From Buxus sempervirens (Eukaryota; Streptophyta; Magnoliopsida; Buxales; Buxaceae): a DNA stretch of 64,000 bases. The notes beneath the pieces are model-generated. The model saw only the letters and a list, made by a program, of their open reading frames with translations. It was not told the origin of the DNA and ran no database searches. Positions within the stretch are counted from its first letter, which is position 1, and each line of letters opens with the position of its first letter. The stretch spans positions 25,091,829-25,155,828 of the forward strand of contig OX387187.1 of the NCBI GenBank assembly GCA_947561395.2. Reading direction: 5' to 3'. Positions 23,885 to 34,364 of this stretch are shown here, one piece after another. The position numbers and the translations under genes were made by a program.

Positions 23885-25918
23885 TCAAGGAAAATACCTT
23901 TTTACCGCATCAGAGTTAATGGGCTCAGGAAAATCTGACCCATCCATTTCTGCTAAGATGAGTGCACCCCCTGATAGGACTTTCTTGACGACATATGGGC
24001 CCTCCCAATTGGGTTTGAACTTACCACGAGGGTCTTCCAAAAATGGTAAGATTTTCTTTAGCACTAAGTTTCCTTCTTGGAAAGTTCTGGGCCTCACCTT
24101 CTTATTGTAGGCCCGGGCCATTCTCTTCTGGTACAACTGTCCATGGCAAAGTGCTTTCAACCGCTTTTCTTCTATCAGGTTAAGTTGATCATGTCTCGAC
24201 TGGACCCATTCGGCTTCTTCTAGCTCTGCTTCCATGAGCACTCGGAGTGAGGGGATCTCTACTTCCACGGGCAAGACTGCTTCCATCCCATAGACTAGGG
24301 AGTATGGGGTTGCCCCAGTTGAAGTCCGGATCGAGGTTCTGTATGCATGCAGAGCAAGTAGCAGCATTTCATGCCAATCCTTGTAGCTCACTACCATCTT
24401 CTGAATGATTTTCTTTATGTTTTTGTTTGCTGCTTCTACTGCCCCATTCATCTTTGGCCTGTACGGAGCTGACTTGTGGTGGGTGATCTGAAACTGCTCA
24501 CACATTTTCTTCATGTCCTTGTTCTTAATATTTGAAGCGTTGTCTGATACTATGGCACTTGGCAGTCCATAGCGACAAATAATGTTGTGCTTCAAAAATT
24601 TAATAACATGGTTGCTAGTGATGTTTGCATATGAGGCTGCTTCAACCCATTTAGTGAAGTAGTCAATCGCCACCAGGATGAATCTGTGCCCGTTCGATGC
24701 CTTAGGGGAGATCATGCCAATAACATCTATGCCCCACATAGAGAAGGGCCAGGGTGATGTCATGTTGTGCAGCTCACCTGGGGGTGCATGCTTGTTATCT
24801 GCATAGATTTGGCATTGATGGCACCTCCTGACATGTATACAGCAGTCACGCTCCATGGTCGTCCAGTAGTATCCCAGCCTCAGGATCTTCTTAGCCAGCA
24901 TGTGCCCACTCATATGGGGCCCACAGACTCCTCCATGTACAGTCTCAATCAGCCTTTCCGATTCAGCCTTGGCAACACATCTGAGCAGAATGTCGTTATG
25001 TGACCTCTTGTACACATGTCCACCACTTAGCAGAAATTGACCAGCCAATCTCTGTATTGTCCTCTTCTCAGTAGCAGTGGCATTTTCTGGCAGACTCCGA
25101 TTGTTCAAGAAATTCTTGATATCTTGAAACCATGGTGTTTCTTCTTCTGGTGCTCCCTCTAGAACGAGACAGTAAGCCGGTTCATCTCGGACCTCAATTT
25201 CCAGCGGTCTGATGTCTACTCCTTCTAGTATGCTGACCATTGAAGCTAATGTTGCTAGAGCATCCGCAAACTGATTCTTGGCCCTTGGCATATAGTTGAA
25301 GGAAATTCGAGTGAAATTTGTGCTTATTTCTTCCAAGTACTGGTGATAGGGGATCAATTTGTGATCCTTGGTTTTCCACTCACCAGTTGTTTGGAAGATG
25401 ATAAGACTCGAATCCCCATATACGTCAAGTTCCTCTACTCCATGATCCATGGCTGCTTGCAATCCAATTATGCACGCCTCATATTCTGCTATGTTATTGG
25501 TGCACTGGAATCTCAGTTTTACTGCAATCGGGATATGTGAACCATCTGGTTTAACCAAGACTGCCCCTATTCCGTTCCCATTCATATTGGCGGTCCCATC
25601 GAAGAACATTTGCCAAGAACTCTCACTGTCCTCCTCTTCAGTGTACAGAATTGCCTCATCTGGGAAGTTGGTCTTCAAGGGTTGATATTCTGGCAAAGGA
25701 TGTGCAGCCAGGTGATCAGCTATGGCTTGACCCTTGATCGCCTTCTGGGTGATGTATGTGAGGTCAAATTCGGACAGTAGCAGTTGCCACTTTGCCGTCC
25801 TGCCAGTCAGTGCCGGTTTCTCAAATAAATATTTCAGAGGGTCCATCCGGGATATTAATAGTGTGGAGTGACTAAGGAAATAATGCCTTAGCCTCTGAGT
25901 GGCCCACACTAGAGCACA
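23885..25918 (-). CDS. Element A pol, C-terminal block: RNase H, aRNase H, integrase
   Basis: The frame continues the reverse transcriptase block after one in-frame TGA (25,919-25,921). Order: end of the ancestral gypsy RNase H (WATQRLRHYF), then a second RNase H of archaeal type (MFFDGTANMNGNGIGAVLV; NNIAEYEACIIGL; DSSLI) at residues ~95-225, then integrase with an N-terminal HHCC finger (CHQCQ), catalytic D (WGIDVIG, ~390), D (IVSDNAS, ~455) and E (NGAVEAANK, ~490), and a GPY motif (WEGPYVVKKV, ~635). No chromodomain follows. Two RNase H domains are diagnostic of the Tat clade. Product: RNA removal during reverse transcription and DNA integration. The SDNAS sequence lacks the usual glycine after DN. 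Confidence 0.92.
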   Translation of the reverse strand, partial: CALVWATQRLRHYFLSHSTLLISRMDPLKYLFEKPALTGRTAKWQLLLSEFDLTYITQKAIKGQAIADHLAAHPLPEYQPLKTNFPDEAILYTEEEDSESSWQMFFDGTANMNGNGIGAVLVKPDGSHIPIAVKLRFQCTNNIAEYEACIIGLQAAMDHGVEELDVYGDSSLIIFQTTGEWKTKDHKLIPYHQYLEEISTNFTRISFNYMPRAKNQFADALATLASMVSILEGVDIRPLEIEVRDEPAYCLVLEGAPEEETPWFQDIKNFLNNRSLPENATATEKRTIQRLAGQFLLSGGHVYKRSHNDILLRCVAKAESERLIETVHGGVCGPHMSGHMLAKKILRLGYYWTTMERDCCIHVRRCHQCQIYADNKHAPPGELHNMTSPWPFSMWGIDVIGMISPKASNGHRFILVAIDYFTKWVEAASYANITSNHVIKFLKHNIICRYGLPSAIVSDNASNIKNKDMKKMCEQFQITHHKSAPYRPKMNGAVEAANKNIKKIIQKMVVSYKDWHEMLLLALHAYRTSIRTSTGATPYSLVYGMEAVLPVEVEIPSLRVLMEAELEEAEWVQSRHDQLNLIEEKRLKALCHGQLYQKRMARAYNKKVRPRTFQEGNLVLKKILPFLEDPRGKFKPNWEGPYVVKKVLSGGALILAEMDGSDFPEPINSDAVKRYFP

Positions 25919-27472
25919 TCAAGTCTTCTCCAATGGTGAGTATTTGGCTTCATATTCTGTGAATTTTTTACTCAGATAGTAAATTGCCCTTTCTTTTCTA
26001 CCAGTCTCATCATGCTGCCCCAAGACACATCCCATTGATGTTTCCAATACTGACAAGTACAGGATCAGTGGTCTTCCTGGAGTTGGTGGCACTAGCACAG
26101 GCGGGTTCAGCAAATACCTCTTTATTGTGTCAAATGCCTGCTGGCAATCCTCATTCCAGACCGTCGGGTTATCCTTCCTTAACAGCTTGAAAATTGGTTC
26201 ACAGATAGCAGTGAGCTGTGCTATGAACCGGCTTATGTATTGAATTCTTCCAAGAAACCCCCTGACCTCCTTCTCGGTTCTGGGTGCTGGCATTTCAATT
26301 ATGGCCTTGGCTTTAGCCGGGTCAATTTCAATTCCTCTTCGGCTCACTATAAACCCCAGTAACTTCCCTGATGTAGCCCCAAAGACGCACTTAGCCGGGT
26401 TAAGCCGTAAACTGTACTTCCTGAGCCGATCAAACACTTTCTTCAGATTGATCAAGTGGTCCTCCTCTTTGCATGATTTGGCAATCATATCGTCCACATA
26501 GACCTCCATCTCCTTGTGGATCATGTCATGAAATAGTGCAGTCATGGCCCGCTGGTATGTTGCCCCAGCGTTTTTAAGCCCAAATGGCATGACTGTATAG
26601 TGGAATGTGCCCCAAGGCGTGATAAATGCTGTTTTCTCTTGATCCTCCTTAGCCATCTTGATCTGATTATATCCTGAGAAACCATCCATGAAGGAGAACA
26701 GGCTATGTACCGCAGTATTATCGACCAGAATGTCGATGTGTGGAAGCGGAAAATCATCCTTTGGGCTTGCCCTGTTTAATTCTCTATAATCCACGCACAT
26801 TCGGACCTTCCCGTCCTTCTTTGGTACTGGCACTATGTTTGCTAGCCACTCTGGGTACGTAGAGACTGCCAGAAATCCAGCTTGGAACTGCTTGACCACT
26901 TCGTCCTTGACCTTTAAGGTCCATTCAGGTTTCAATCTTCTCAGCTTCTGCTTAATCGGCTTAACCCCTGGCAAAATTGGCAACTTGTGCACCACCATGT
27001 CAGTGTCCAACCCCGGCATGTCCCGATACGACCAAGCAAACACATCCTTGTAATCTGCCAAGAACTGTGACATTTCATTTTTCTGCACATCAGACAAGCA
27101 TGACCCGATTTTCACAATTTTTGGGTCCTCTTCGGTCCCAAGATTTATGGCTATGGTCTCCTCAATATTAGGTTGGACCCCCTTTTCATGACGTTCCAAT
27201 TGGTATTCAATTTCTTTTGGAACGTCTTCTTCTTCGACCTCGGTCTCTTCTTCGACCCCCATGAGATCAAAGTCGAGCTCGAAGTCGAAGTCATATTCAA
27301 CCTGGTCCAATTCGGTCTGATTATACGGTTCATAAGTGGTTTGGACCTTTTTGAAAAAATTAAATTTTCTAGAAAAAATAGAAAAATCTTTTTGGGTTTT
27401 TTGTGGGCCTTCTAAACATAATTCCCCTGAAGACGAAGGCCCATTAGAACCTTCAGGGAAATGGCAATCCAC
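25919..27472 (-). CDS. Element A pol, N-terminal block: reverse transcriptase
   Basis: About 517 codons. An acidic N-terminal linker is followed by Ty3/gypsy reverse transcriptase: LRRLKPEW, IVPVPKKDGKVRMCVDYREL, FPLPHIDILVD, FITPWGTFHYTVMPFGLKNA, and the catalytic YVDD at about residue 322, then LGFIVSRRGIE and the start of the first RNase H (LYLSVLETSMGCVLGQ). It ends at an in-frame TGA (25,919-25,921) inside that RNase H. It lies in the -1 frame relative to the gag-protease frame, whose TAG (27,472-27,474) overlaps this frame's first possible non-ATG start by one base. An A9 run lies 6 nt upstream of the TAG, so expression as a frameshift fusion is more plausible than independent initiation. 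Confidence 0.93.
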   Translation of the reverse strand: MDCHFPEGSNGPSSSGELCLEGPQKTQKDFSIFSRKFNFFKKVQTTYEPYNQTELDQVEYDFDFELDFDLMGVEEETEVEEEDVPKEIEYQLERHEKGVQPNIEETIAINLGTEEDPKIVKIGSCLSDVQKNEMSQFLADYKDVFAWSYRDMPGLDTDMVVHKLPILPGVKPIKQKLRRLKPEWTLKVKDEVVKQFQAGFLAVSTYPEWLANIVPVPKKDGKVRMCVDYRELNRASPKDDFPLPHIDILVDNTAVHSLFSFMDGFSGYNQIKMAKEDQEKTAFITPWGTFHYTVMPFGLKNAGATYQRAMTALFHDMIHKEMEVYVDDMIAKSCKEEDHLINLKKVFDRLRKYSLRLNPAKCVFGATSGKLLGFIVSRRGIEIDPAKAKAIIEMPAPRTEKEVRGFLGRIQYISRFIAQLTAICEPIFKLLRKDNPTVWNEDCQQAFDTIKRYLLNPPVLVPPTPGRPLILYLSVLETSMGCVLGQHDETGRKERAIYYLSKKFTEYEAKYSPLEKT

Positions 27473-30400
27473 TATTGGAGTTTTTTTTTGGAAGCCGCGT
27501 CAGTTTGCCGAACCGACGCTGCTTCAAAGGTAAGGGGAGTTTCCTCCCAATTGTTCAGTACAAAATTTTGGGGAGCAGGGGAAATAGGGAAAGCCCGCTC
27601 CTCAAGCCCAGAATCCGATGCCATCATCACCGGGTGGGTACTGCCCTTTTCTGCTACGGGGCCCAATTCAGAAATGACCTTGTCTGGAACCTTTACTGCG
27701 GCCCAGTCAATAAACGGCAGTTCCATGTCTGCCCCTGTCTTTTCGCCTTCAGTCATGGCGAAGAATGCACCAACATCCTCAGAAAAGTCCACCTGCTGCT
27801 CGGGCTGTGGTCCAAGCCCATCCACTGCTCCCAGTATTGGAGATGGGTTATAGGGTTGTAGGGCCGAAACAGAAGGCTTTTGAAATGGGTTGACATTTCG
27901 GTATGGGGGTTTGGACTGGTCCATGGGAGGAGAAATTTGGATTATGTAGGAGGGTTTTGGAAAGTTCACCCTCAGATGCGGGAGTTTTCCTTTGCTTCTG
28001 CTCTCCCCTTCTTCATATTTCATTCTTCTCCAGCCTCTGGGCTTGAAGCCCAACCCTACCTTGGGGATCAGTTTCTTAGCCGTGATTGGCTCCACCATCC
28101 CCTGCAGATTGATCCCCAGGCCTTTCCCTGGGTGAAAGTGGTATTTCTCCATCACTTTCTTGACCATTTTTTCTGCAGTGGTCCCCTTTTCCTTCTTTTT
28201 ATCACACCCCCCAGGTATGTAATTGACCGCCTCAAATTGAAACGAGTGGAATGCAATCTTGTCGACAGTCAAGTCCACATTGATTAATGGTACATCAGGT
28301 GACACAATGGGCGGCACCAAGTTTTCGGCTAGGACTGTTATCACCCTTTGCCCTCTTACATATTTCACCCTTTGGTGGAGCGTGGATGGTATTGCCCTAG
28401 CCGAATGTATCCACGGCCTTCCTAGGAGCAGATTGAATGCTGCGGGTATATCCATCACTTCAAATGTGATGTTAAAGATATTCGGCCCAATTGTGACCGG
28501 CAGTTCAATCTCCCCTAGGGAGTGGGTCTTGGAGCTATCAAAAGCCCTCACTATCCGCCCATTCCGTTTGATCCTTGACTGGTCCAGGCCCAGCTTGGTA
28601 AAAGTGATTAACGGGCAAACGTTTAATGCCGACCCGTTGTCAATTAAAACCCGTGCAACCATGCAGCCCTTACAAAGCACAGTGATGTGCAAAGGGTCCA
28701 CATGATAACACCCACCTGGGCTGATCTCACCCTCTGAGAAACTTATCACATTATGTGACAAGATTTGACCAACCATTTTACCAAGCTGGTCTGGATCAAT
28801 TGTCTGGGATACGTGTGCACTCTGTAGCACCCTTAACAATGCATCCCTATGCTTTTCGGAATTCAGCAAAAGGCCCAGTATTGAAATCTGGGCCGGGACC
28901 TTGTTCAGCTGATCCACAAGATTGAATTCACTTTTCTTTATTATTTTTATGAGGTCGGCTGCCTCATTTTCTGCACCCTGGTGGGTGTCTTCTCCTATTT
29001 TATTTTTTCCCTTCTGTTTTCTTTTTTCATTTTCTTTTTCTTTTTCTGCTTCTGTCTCCTTTTCTTTCTCTTCACCCCCTGCACATCTCCCTGACCTCGT
29101 CATGAGGTTCACCTCCTCCTGGTTCTGGTTCCTGACCATTGGAACCGTAGCCGTGATTCCCTCGCTGTAGTTCCATGGTACAGCGGCCTCTGAATAGGCT
29201 AATTTAGGGATGTCAACCACTAGTGGCTGGAGTCTGGACCGGGATGTATGGGCCGGTTTAGGGATAGTATGGGCTGGCTGCACATTTACAACCAGGGGTT
29301 GAAGTTTGGATTTGGTGGGGACAGAAGAAGTGATGGAAGCAGTGGTGGGGTCAAGATTGATGACCAGTGGAGCCTTAGACGGCTTGGATGGAGAATAAGT
29401 GGGTGGACTGCAATTGAAGACCAATGCGGGCCTTGCAGTATTCATCTGGGCCATGAGTGAAGAGACCCGGTTTAGAGAGGAACTTATGTCCTCAGCAGCA
29501 AGATTATTATTTTTTTGAGAGACCATGTTGATCTCCTCCTCTTCCTCTTCTGGGAAAAATCGGACCTGGACTGTAGTCCCCACAGGGGCTATAAGCTGTG
29601 ATGGGTCAAAGGCCCTTCTGGTGGTGGATATGGCCGTGATGGAGTTGGATGGGCCTGCCCCATTGTGGTAAAGCAGAGGATTCTGCCCAATATCATTCCC
29701 GGACGGGGCCGGTGCAGCAGTGTTGAACACCAAGGCCTTCTGGTCCAACAGGTCCTGGACCGCATGCTTCAATACCCAGCAGGTATCTGTAGAATGCCCC
29801 GGTGCACCCATGTGGAAGTCACAGGTGACCGATGTGTCAAAATTTCTTCCCCTGGTGGCATTCGGGTTAGGCTCCTTCAGAGTCAAGTATTCCCCTTTCA
29901 GCAGGGTTGGCAGTAGTTGGGACAGAGATATGGGTAAAGGGGTGAAAACCCGGTTCTTTCTTGCTGCGAACCAGGCATCCCGCTCCTCCTTAGAAAAAGT
30001 CCTCCTTGTGTTAGCTGGCACAGAGGGAGGGAAGTTGACATTCAGCGGGGTCTGGTACGACTGCTGGGCCTGCTGGGCCTGTTGGGGTGTCGAGATGTTG
30101 ACGTGCAGTGGCTTCTTGGCTGGAGGAGCCTGGACCAAGTTCACCTCCCCTTCTTTTCGGGCCCCTGTCTTTTTAAATCCGGCCCCTTTCTTTTGGGCCA
30201 TGGAGGCCGAGGAATCAGACTGCCCAGCCAGAGTAGAGTAGTCTATCAGCCGTCCTGACCTGACCCCTTCCTCGATCCGGTCCGCTACCTGTACCAGGGC
30301 TGCAAAGTTGGTGGTGATCTGGCCCACCAGATGGTTGTAAAAGGGCTGGCCCAGTGTGCCCATAAATGTGGAGATCATCTCCGGCTCTTGCATAGGTGGC

Positions 30401-31173
30401 CTGACCTGGGAGGCGGCCTCTCTCCATCTCTTGGCGTACTGTCGTACCGGTTCATCTTTCCCCTTGGTCATCCTCATCATGTCGTACCGGTCTGGCACGA
30501 TCTCCGAGTTGAACTTGTACTGGTCCAAGAAAGCATCGGCCAAGTCCTTCCACCTTCTAATCCTTCCATGGTCCACTGTAGCGAACCACCGAAGGGCTGA
30601 CCCGGTCAGACTCCTCTGGAAGAGCTGGATCAGTATGCCGTCATCCCGGCCAAATTGGCATAGGGCCCCGCAGTATAGTTTCAAATGGCTTAATGGGCAG
30701 CCCGTGCCATCAAACTTGTCAAAGTCTGGGCACCTGAACTTAGCTGGTAGACAGACGTCCGGGTACAAGCACAGGTCTTCGAAGGTGGTGCCTCCATGGC
30801 TGCCTCCCCCCTTCACCTCTTTCAGCTCTGCCTGGATTCTTTCTATCCTCAGCAGCATTTTCTTTTCCATTTCATCTCTGGCCTTTTCTTTTTCCAGCTC
30901 TTTCTCAGACTCCGCCATATTTTCCCTGATCAGAATGGGTTCAGGGACTGGTTCAGAAATGGGCTCAGGCATGGGCTGAACCGGAGGCGGAATGTAAGCC
31001 TGAGGTGGCGGTGCCGGATGAGAAGTAGATGCCTGGTTCTGGGCTTGGGCCTGTTGGGCTTGAGCCGCCAGTAAGTCCCCCAGCATTTTGGCCAGACCGG
31101 CCACCTGTTCCTGCAGTTGAGTAAAGTCCTGAGCAGGGACGGTAGCTTGGGCTTGGTTCTCTTCAGTATTCAT
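27472..31173 (-). CDS. Element A gag-protease with G-patch-like segment
   Basis: 1,233 codons from the ATG at 31,173. Domains: Gln/Pro-rich N-terminus (QVAGLAKML…), a charged coiled coil (~90-120), Retrotrans_gag core (~135-285; LTGSALRWFATVDHG, GQPFYNHLVGQITTNFAAL), a CCHC-variant knuckle (CDFHMGAPGHSTDTC, ~448), a low-complexity linker, aspartic protease (VLIDNGSALNVCPL, ~841, with the DNGSA form of the active-site loop), and a G-patch-like block (HPGKGLGINLQGMVEP … VGLGFKP, ~1,005-1,045). Role: capsid, RNA binding and polyprotein processing. The whole frame is open, unusual for an inserted copy. G-patch-like segments after protease are known in some retroviruses and Tat elements; the function here is unproved. 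Confidence 0.93.
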   Translation of the reverse strand: MNTEENQAQATVPAQDFTQLQEQVAGLAKMLGDLLAAQAQQAQAQNQASTSHPAPPPQAYIPPPVQPMPEPISEPVPEPILIRENMAESEKELEKEKARDEMEKKMLLRIERIQAELKEVKGGGSHGGTTFEDLCLYPDVCLPAKFRCPDFDKFDGTGCPLSHLKLYCGALCQFGRDDGILIQLFQRSLTGSALRWFATVDHGRIRRWKDLADAFLDQYKFNSEIVPDRYDMMRMTKGKDEPVRQYAKRWREAASQVRPPMQEPEMISTFMGTLGQPFYNHLVGQITTNFAALVQVADRIEEGVRSGRLIDYSTLAGQSDSSASMAQKKGAGFKKTGARKEGEVNLVQAPPAKKPLHVNISTPQQAQQAQQSYQTPLNVNFPPSVPANTRRTFSKEERDAWFAARKNRVFTPLPISLSQLLPTLLKGEYLTLKEPNPNATRGRNFDTSVTCDFHMGAPGHSTDTCWVLKHAVQDLLDQKALVFNTAAPAPSGNDIGQNPLLYHNGAGPSNSITAISTTRRAFDPSQLIAPVGTTVQVRFFPEEEEEEINMVSQKNNNLAAEDISSSLNRVSSLMAQMNTARPALVFNCSPPTYSPSKPSKAPLVINLDPTTASITSSVPTKSKLQPLVVNVQPAHTIPKPAHTSRSRLQPLVVDIPKLAYSEAAVPWNYSEGITATVPMVRNQNQEEVNLMTRSGRCAGGEEKEKETEAEKEKENEKRKQKGKNKIGEDTHQGAENEAADLIKIIKKSEFNLVDQLNKVPAQISILGLLLNSEKHRDALLRVLQSAHVSQTIDPDQLGKMVGQILSHNVISFSEGEISPGGCYHVDPLHITVLCKGCMVARVLIDNGSALNVCPLITFTKLGLDQSRIKRNGRIVRAFDSSKTHSLGEIELPVTIGPNIFNITFEVMDIPAAFNLLLGRPWIHSARAIPSTLHQRVKYVRGQRVITVLAENLVPPIVSPDVPLINVDLTVDKIAFHSFQFEAVNYIPGGCDKKKEKGTTAEKMVKKVMEKYHFHPGKGLGINLQGMVEPITAKKLIPKVGLGFKPRGWRRMKYEEGESRSKGKLPHLRVNFPKPSYIIQISPPMDQSKPPYRNVNPFQKPSVSALQPYNPSPILGAVDGLGPQPEQQVDFSEDVGAFFAMTEGEKTGADMELPFIDWAAVKVPDKVISELGPVAEKGSTHPVMMASDSGLEERAFPISPAPQNFVLNNWEETPLTFEAASVRQTDAASKKKLQ
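27481..27489 (-). promoter_or_regulatory. A9 run, possible -1 frameshift site
   Basis: Nine consecutive A on the minus strand at the end of the gag-protease frame, 6 nt before its TAG. The run contains A AAA AAA in the zero frame, and pol is in the -1 frame. Programmed slippage and a homopolymer length mutation would look alike from one copy. In element B the homologous gag frame also ends at a stop at this point. Confidence 0.5.
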
Positions 31174-31329
31174 TGTTCTGGCTTTGGATCTAGTTACTGG
31201 AGCAATGATTGCAAGTGTACCTGGGTTGAATGTACCTGAGGAAAAAATGAATAAAACATGTTAGCTTCCATTTATCTTGAGTCACACCCCTATACATGTA
31301 AACCAGTAGGTTAGGTGAACACCAATCCA

Positions 31330-32545
31330 GATTTTTTTTTTTTTTGTTCTTTTTTTTTTGTTTTTTTTTTTTGTTTTGATTTTGTGTTGGAATATTCTAG
31401 GGCTTCCAAGGGTCCCATAATTTTTTGGTTTGATTGATAAAAATAACCAACCAAGGTATCTTGGAATATTCTATCCAAGTATCCCACAAATGTTTTGATT
31501 TGATTGATAAAAATAACCAACCAAAGGTGTCTTGGACTACTCTATCCAAGTATCCCACAAATGTTTTGATTTGATTGATAAAAATAACCAACCAAAGGTG
31601 TCTTGGACCACTCTATCCAAGTATCCCACAAATGTTTTGATTTGATTGATAAAAATAACCAACCAAAGGTGTCTTGGACTACTCTATCCAAGTATCCCAC
31701 AAATGTTTTGATTTGATTGATAAAAATAACCAACCAAAGGTGTCTTGGACTACTCTATCCAAGTATCCCACAAATGTTTTGATTTGATTGATAAAAATAA
31801 CCAACCAAAGGTGTCTTGGAATATTCTAGGGCTTCCAAGTATCCCACAAATGTTTTGATTTGATTGATAAAAATAACCAACCAAAGGTGTCTTGGACTAC
31901 TCTATCCAAGTATCCCACAAATGTTTTGATTTGATTGATAAAAATAACCAACCAAAGGTGTCTTGGAATATTCTAGGGCTTCCAAGTATCCCACAAATGT
32001 TTTGATTTGATTGATAAAAATAACCAACCAAAGGTGTCTTGGACTACTCTATCCAAGTATCCCACAAATGTTTTGATTTGATTGATAAAAATAACCAACC
32101 AAAGGTTTTCATTTTTTTTTTTTTGATTCGATTGATAAAAATAACCAACCAAGGTTTTCATGGAATATTCTAGGGCTTCCAAGTGTCCTACTTTTTTTGA
32201 TTTGATTGATAAAAATAACCAACCAAGGTTTTCATTTTTTTTTTGTTTGATTTGATTGATAAAAATAACCAACCAAGGTTTCCATGGAATATTCTAGGGC
32301 TTCCAAGTGTCCCACTTTTTTTTGATTTGATTGATAAAAATAACCAACCAAGGTTTTCCTTTTTTTTTTTTTTTTTTTGATTTGGTTGATAAAAATAACC
32401 AACCAAGGTTTCCATGGAATATTCTAGGGCTTCCAAGTGTCCCACTTTTTTTTGATTTGATTGATAAAAATAACCAACCAAGGTTTTCCTTTTTTTTTTT
32501 TTTTTTGATTTGGTTGATAAAAATAACCAACCAAAGGTTTTTTTT
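31330..32545 (-). repeat. Leader tandem repeats of element A (~72-bp unit)
   Basis: About 15 units built on 'ttgatttgattgataaaaataaccaacc' plus either a 'ggtgtcttggactactctatccaagtatcccacaaatg' spacer (~72 bp, 31,440-32,100) or a poly-T/poly-A spacer (32,100-32,540). Blocks with 'gaatattctagggcttccaag' punctuate the array. Several apparent minus-strand frames repeating IFINQIK are readings of this array, not genes. It sits in the untranslated leader between LTR and gag. Confidence 0.9.
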
Positions 32546-32844
32546 TTCTTCTTCAAATTTGCTGAATTTTCTCAGTTTTCAAGTTCCAGAGTTTGACTGA
32601 CACATGTTTGAGTTGAGTTGGTGTCAAAAAATATGACACCTTGGTTTCCTCTTTGATTTTCAAACTTGGGTTAAATCCTGAAAGAATATTTTATTTTATT
32701 CTTTTTTGTTTTTCTTTCTCTTTTTTTTTTGTATTTTGAAACATTTTTTATGCTCTTTTCGGGGTGCCTAAGGATGATCCACAGTGTTTTAGGCATTTTA
32801 TTATGAAAACTTGGGCTGAAAAGCCAATTTGTGCATTTTTGCAC

Positions 32845-32988
32845 GTATCCGGTATAACATTCCGGATAATAATATGCCTTATTGTATCCGGTTACCATAA
32901 CCGGATTCATGCATATGCCTTTTTATCCGGAAATATATACCGGATATGATTAGAGCTGTTATTAACCGGCCTGAGTTGCCGGTTATTG
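32845..32988. promoter_or_regulatory. Palindrome cluster in element A leader
   Basis: Four units: three with TATCCGG/CCGGAT arms and a fourth with the changed arms TTAACCGG / CCGGTTA and the centre CCTGAGTT. It is located in transcribed leader, downstream of the 5' LTR promoter. Confidence 0.75.
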
Positions 32989-34344
32989 CCGAAATGGCCC
33001 TTTTTGACTCATTTTTTTTCCAGATTAGTTTTTTTTCATTCCCAATTGATGTTCACCTTAATTTGACCTTCAAAACTTGCCCCAAATTGGGCTTGGACAT
33101 CACACTTGCAAAATTCCTCAAATTTAAGAAAAGGACATGGCTTTACCTTGCCACCTTGTATTACCTTCATTCAATATGGTATGCACATTATACCTTGGCC
33201 TGTAAAACATGCAAGCGGCCTTCCCACATTTACACCCAATTCCCCAAACGCAATTGTGTGCTTTTAGCTGAAAACGTGTTTCTCCACCTTCAAGCGTATG
33301 GTTTTTGGGTTTTGGCTTAATTGGCAACTTATAACTCAAGTCTAGTGATGCCCGGAATCGAATCACAGATCCCATTGTCATCACATCATTGACCCAAATT
33401 CTAAGGTAAATGTTTTCACTTTCGCTTTCCGAAGTCACGACCTCGGTGCGCCAAGCTACACACATTCATGGTTCAACTTCCTAATAGGTAAAGGGTAGGC
33501 TGTGCAAATTGTTTCAAGTGCTCAAGTGCAATTTTAAATCGTGGTAACATTCACAACGTCCCAGCCCCTTGCCACTCTTTTTCGTAGCCATGCATTCAAT
33601 TTCAAGCCAAGGTACATATGACAAAAATAATGAAGCTAACTACAAGCAAGCAAGAGCCAAAGCAACCAAATATGCACAAAAATATTACATGCCCAAAAAG
33701 TGTTCTACAAAACATGTCATTTGTACAAACAACAATTAAATCATGTAAGCATGCTTGAAACCCCAAAAGCATTCCTAAAATTCCAGATTTCATGCTCTTT
33801 TTCATGCTCAAAGTGTACCATTTCTACCCCAAATTGGAGCCTAAAATTTTAGCACTACTTGACATGGTTCAAAAGTGTTTCAATGAGGTAAAACATGCTT
33901 GAAATCCCCCAAATATACACTGAAATTTCCAGAATTTTCATGCTCAAAAGTGCTTCCCTTATACCCCAAATTAATGCCTACAAATTTAGCAACTACTTGG
34001 CATGATACAAAAGTGTCTTAATGAGGGAAAACATGCTTGAAAACCATCCTAATGGCTACTGTATTTACAGATTTTTGCTCAATGTTTTCATGCTCAAATC
34101 ATGGCACTAAGAACCTCCTACCCCAAGGCAAACAAAAACAAGTAGGCATGCACAACAAGGTAAGGCCCTAAACATGATCCTTAGCATATCCAAGCATACA
34201 CACATGCCTTCATCAATGTAAAATTTAAAAGTATCCCAATCAGATTTAGAATACACCAATATACACCAATAAAATAAAAAAATAGCAAGCATTCAAAAGT
34301 GATGAAAAAGCATGAATATACACAAATAGGCTTAAATCCACAAG
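32989..34344 (-). other. Element A proximal leader
   Basis: No gene. Positions 33,340-33,480 are strongly similar to 39,145-39,290 in element B's leader ('ccgaatcgaatcacagatcc', 'gtcatcacatcatt', 'ccaagctac'), much more than the surrounding leader. The rest holds diverged repeats of 'catgcttgaaa-cccc-aaa' and 'atgctcaaa' (33,740-34,110). Confidence 0.7.
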
Positions 34345-34362
34345 TCCCCAGCAGAGTCGCCA
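34345..34362 (-). promoter_or_regulatory. Primer binding site of element A
   Basis: Minus strand TGGCGACTCTGCTGGGGA begins two bases after the 5' LTR end. It starts with TGG, as tRNA-complementary sites do. Ogre-type elements are reported to use tRNA-Arg; I could not test the match. Confidence 0.8.
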
Positions 34363-34364
34363 GT

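Noticed and set aside
31440-32100. Regular repeats that might suggest a CRISPR array
   Set aside because: The spacers are themselves repeated, the units are 70 bp or more, and the array is in the leader of a plant retrotransposon.
31311-32556. Several frames repeating IFINQIK or similar
   Set aside because: They are readings of the leader tandem array, whose unit length is a multiple of three in places.
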